A stretch of 64,000 nucleotides of DNA, from contig CM056744.1 of the NCBI GenBank assembly GCA_029851415.1, positions 58,367,797 to 58,431,796 on the forward strand, read 5' to 3'. The notes beneath the pieces were generated by a model that saw nothing but the letters and a program-made list of their open reading frames with translations, had not been told where the DNA came from and made no database searches. Below are positions 62,901 through 64,000 of this stretch, in pieces. The position numbers and the translations under genes were made by a program. Numbering within the stretch: position 1 is the stretch's first letter; each line of letters opens with the position of its first letter. This stretch comes from Eretmocerus hayati (taxonomy: Eukaryota > Arthropoda > Insecta > Hymenoptera > Aphelinidae).

Positions 62901-63215
62901 ACTTCTTTCCCCAACAAGATTAATGATTCTGGAATCGTTTCGGAGCCGATTGGCATGTCCTTTCTGAATTTGGCATGATTTCTCCATTTTTCTGGATTCT
63001 CCTATGAGGCTCGGCTCATTTGGACGTTTATCACAGAATGAGGAGAATGAAACGGGAGAGATCTGGTTAATCTCAACTCACACCGAATGCAAGTTGGTAC
63101 AGTATCACTATTGAGAATTAGTAGCAATTCGACAGCTTCACCGGGATGCGTCTTGAAGTTGTCGGGCTCATGAAATCCTCGGTTCTCGGAGTTCCTATAT
63201 TCAGTTCGGCTCATT
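62901..63215. other. Stretch without recognised genes
   Basis: Between the putative copia 3' LTR and the LTR of the next copia element. The words 'ggctcggctcatttg' (63010) and 'cagttcggctcatttg' (63201) repeat; otherwise nothing is recognised. Confidence 0.4.
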
Positions 63216-63445
63216 TGTGTGAGAATACTCGAAAATACAGGATACAATCCGAGTAGATTTAAACTCGTTTATTAACTTTGATAGATTCTCGAATAATACA
63301 CGACTCAGCAGAGATGCTTTTGCGTCCGTGTCCACACAAGAAGTGAAGCTGGCGGGCGCCGCGTCGTTGTCATCAACACGGCCCTCGGTAACCAACAGAT
63401 GATTCTCATATCGATCAATATTGCACTTGTCTAAGAACTCCAACA
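63216..63445 (-). repeat. 3' LTR of a second copia element (minus strand, tentative inner end)
   Basis: On the minus strand the purine tract AAGGGAGGGAG (63446-63456) is followed by TGTTGGAGTTCTTAG, the standard start of many copia LTRs. A minus-strand AATAAA-type signal lies near 63263. The far end is placed at the TG of 63216 but is not confirmed. Confidence 0.6.
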
Positions 63446-63787
63446 CTCCCTCCCTTAGATAAGTTACATATTGATTGTAATTTCAATAGAATCGATGAAC
63501 TCAAATTTGATCCTAACATAAACACATTCATCTTTGAATCAATTAGATTAAAAGTTATGAATCGAAAGAAAATAGAACATTAAAGTTCTTGAACATTTCA
63601 AACGATAGATTCTTCTTCTTAGAATTAAAGTATAACAAGCATTTGAAGATTTTCATGAATAAATTCTTCAGTCTTGGTCTGAGGAACTGGTTCCTGTAAA
63701 CATATAAGAACAAACAAGAAAATCTATGAGTCATCAGTTATATATTGGAGATTTGAATCGTAGATTCATAGATTCCTGAATTTATTT

Positions 63788-63988
63788 CTATTCCTCGTTC
63801 TTCATTTTTCTATCAGTCAAATATTTATGTGCTTCGAAAGCAAGTGGTTTTGTTCCAATATCAGCTAGATTTTCTTTAGTATCAACCAATTTTACGATAA
63901 CTTTACCTTCGTTTACACACTGTTTGATAAAATCACCATGAGTATCAGCCATGGGAGGTTTTGTACCATGTTTTTCTCTATGACTCAA
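63788..63988 (-). CDS. Second copia element: Pol C-terminal end (partial)
   Basis: Minus-strand frame open at the window border. 'VNEGKVIVKLVDTKENLADIGTKPLAFEAHKYLTDRKM' is the closing block of copia Pol (usual ADI.TK.L). It is followed at 340 bp by a purine tract and LTR start. It is less damaged than the other copia copy and of a different subfamily (the C-terminal residues differ). The rest lies outside the window. Confidence 0.85.
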   Translation of the reverse strand: MSHREKHGTKPPMADTHGDFIKQCVNEGKVIVKLVDTKENLADIGTKPLAFEAHKYLTDRKMKNEE

Positions 63989-64000
63989 ATATTCTAGGAT

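Overview
This is a eukaryotic, almost certainly arthropod (insect) window made almost entirely of transposable elements nested in one another. The LTR-element lineages (Ty1/copia, an env-bearing Ty3/gypsy 'errantivirus-like' element, BEL/Pao), an APE-type LINE and foldback-type hairpin elements point to an insect. I recognise no host protein-coding gene. A parasitoid or other hymenopteran would fit, but the sequence does not prove it.

Layout: a decayed Ty1/copia retrotransposon on the + strand (about 3.4 to 62.2 kb) is the outer frame. Its reading frame can be followed in five pieces (3468-6570, 29161-29735, 36603-36901, 60510-60562, 62126-62212), split by four insertions whose target duplications are visible. 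(1) 6571-29160 is a 22.6-kb gypsy/errantivirus-like element with about 98.5% identical LTRs and a GATT duplication. (2) 29736-36600 is a TA-flanked segment holding a 3.8-kb foldback hairpin, a second foldback-like block and a tRNA-Ser-like sequence. (3) 36902-60509 is an LTR element with a Lys-type primer site (TGGCGCCCAAC), no recognisable coding region of its own and an AATT/AATC duplication. It contains a minus-strand BEL/Pao element (39482-50794, ACCTG duplication), which itself holds a foldback-like insertion (44025-46432) and a 593-bp GC-rich insertion (48057-48649). A LINE with an unbroken 976-codon reading frame sits in its 3' LTR. (4) 60563-62125 is an element with terminal inverted repeats of about 345 bp. 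A 314-bp hairpin MITE follows at 62213. Direct repeats at 30-175 plus 3110-3280 and at 62612-62900 may be the copia LTRs. A second copia element on the minus strand begins at 63.2 kb and runs off the window.

The most interesting unit is the 22.6-kb element. Its order is LTR - primer site - small signal-peptide exon with a strong splice donor - long Gag (extra N-terminal region, capsid, two zinc knuckles, Arg/Asn-rich tail) - a canonical TTTAAAC -1 frameshift heptamer in the correct phase - protease - RT - RNase H - a long disordered region - an OTU-type cysteine protease domain - integrase - 9.4 kb of AT-rich DNA without recognisable genes - an intact 654-codon baculovirus-F-like envelope ORF with a splice acceptor in matching phase - LTR. 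Gag and Pol are broken by single-nucleotide frame changes and three in-frame stops, mostly at domain borders, while the envelope frame is unbroken.
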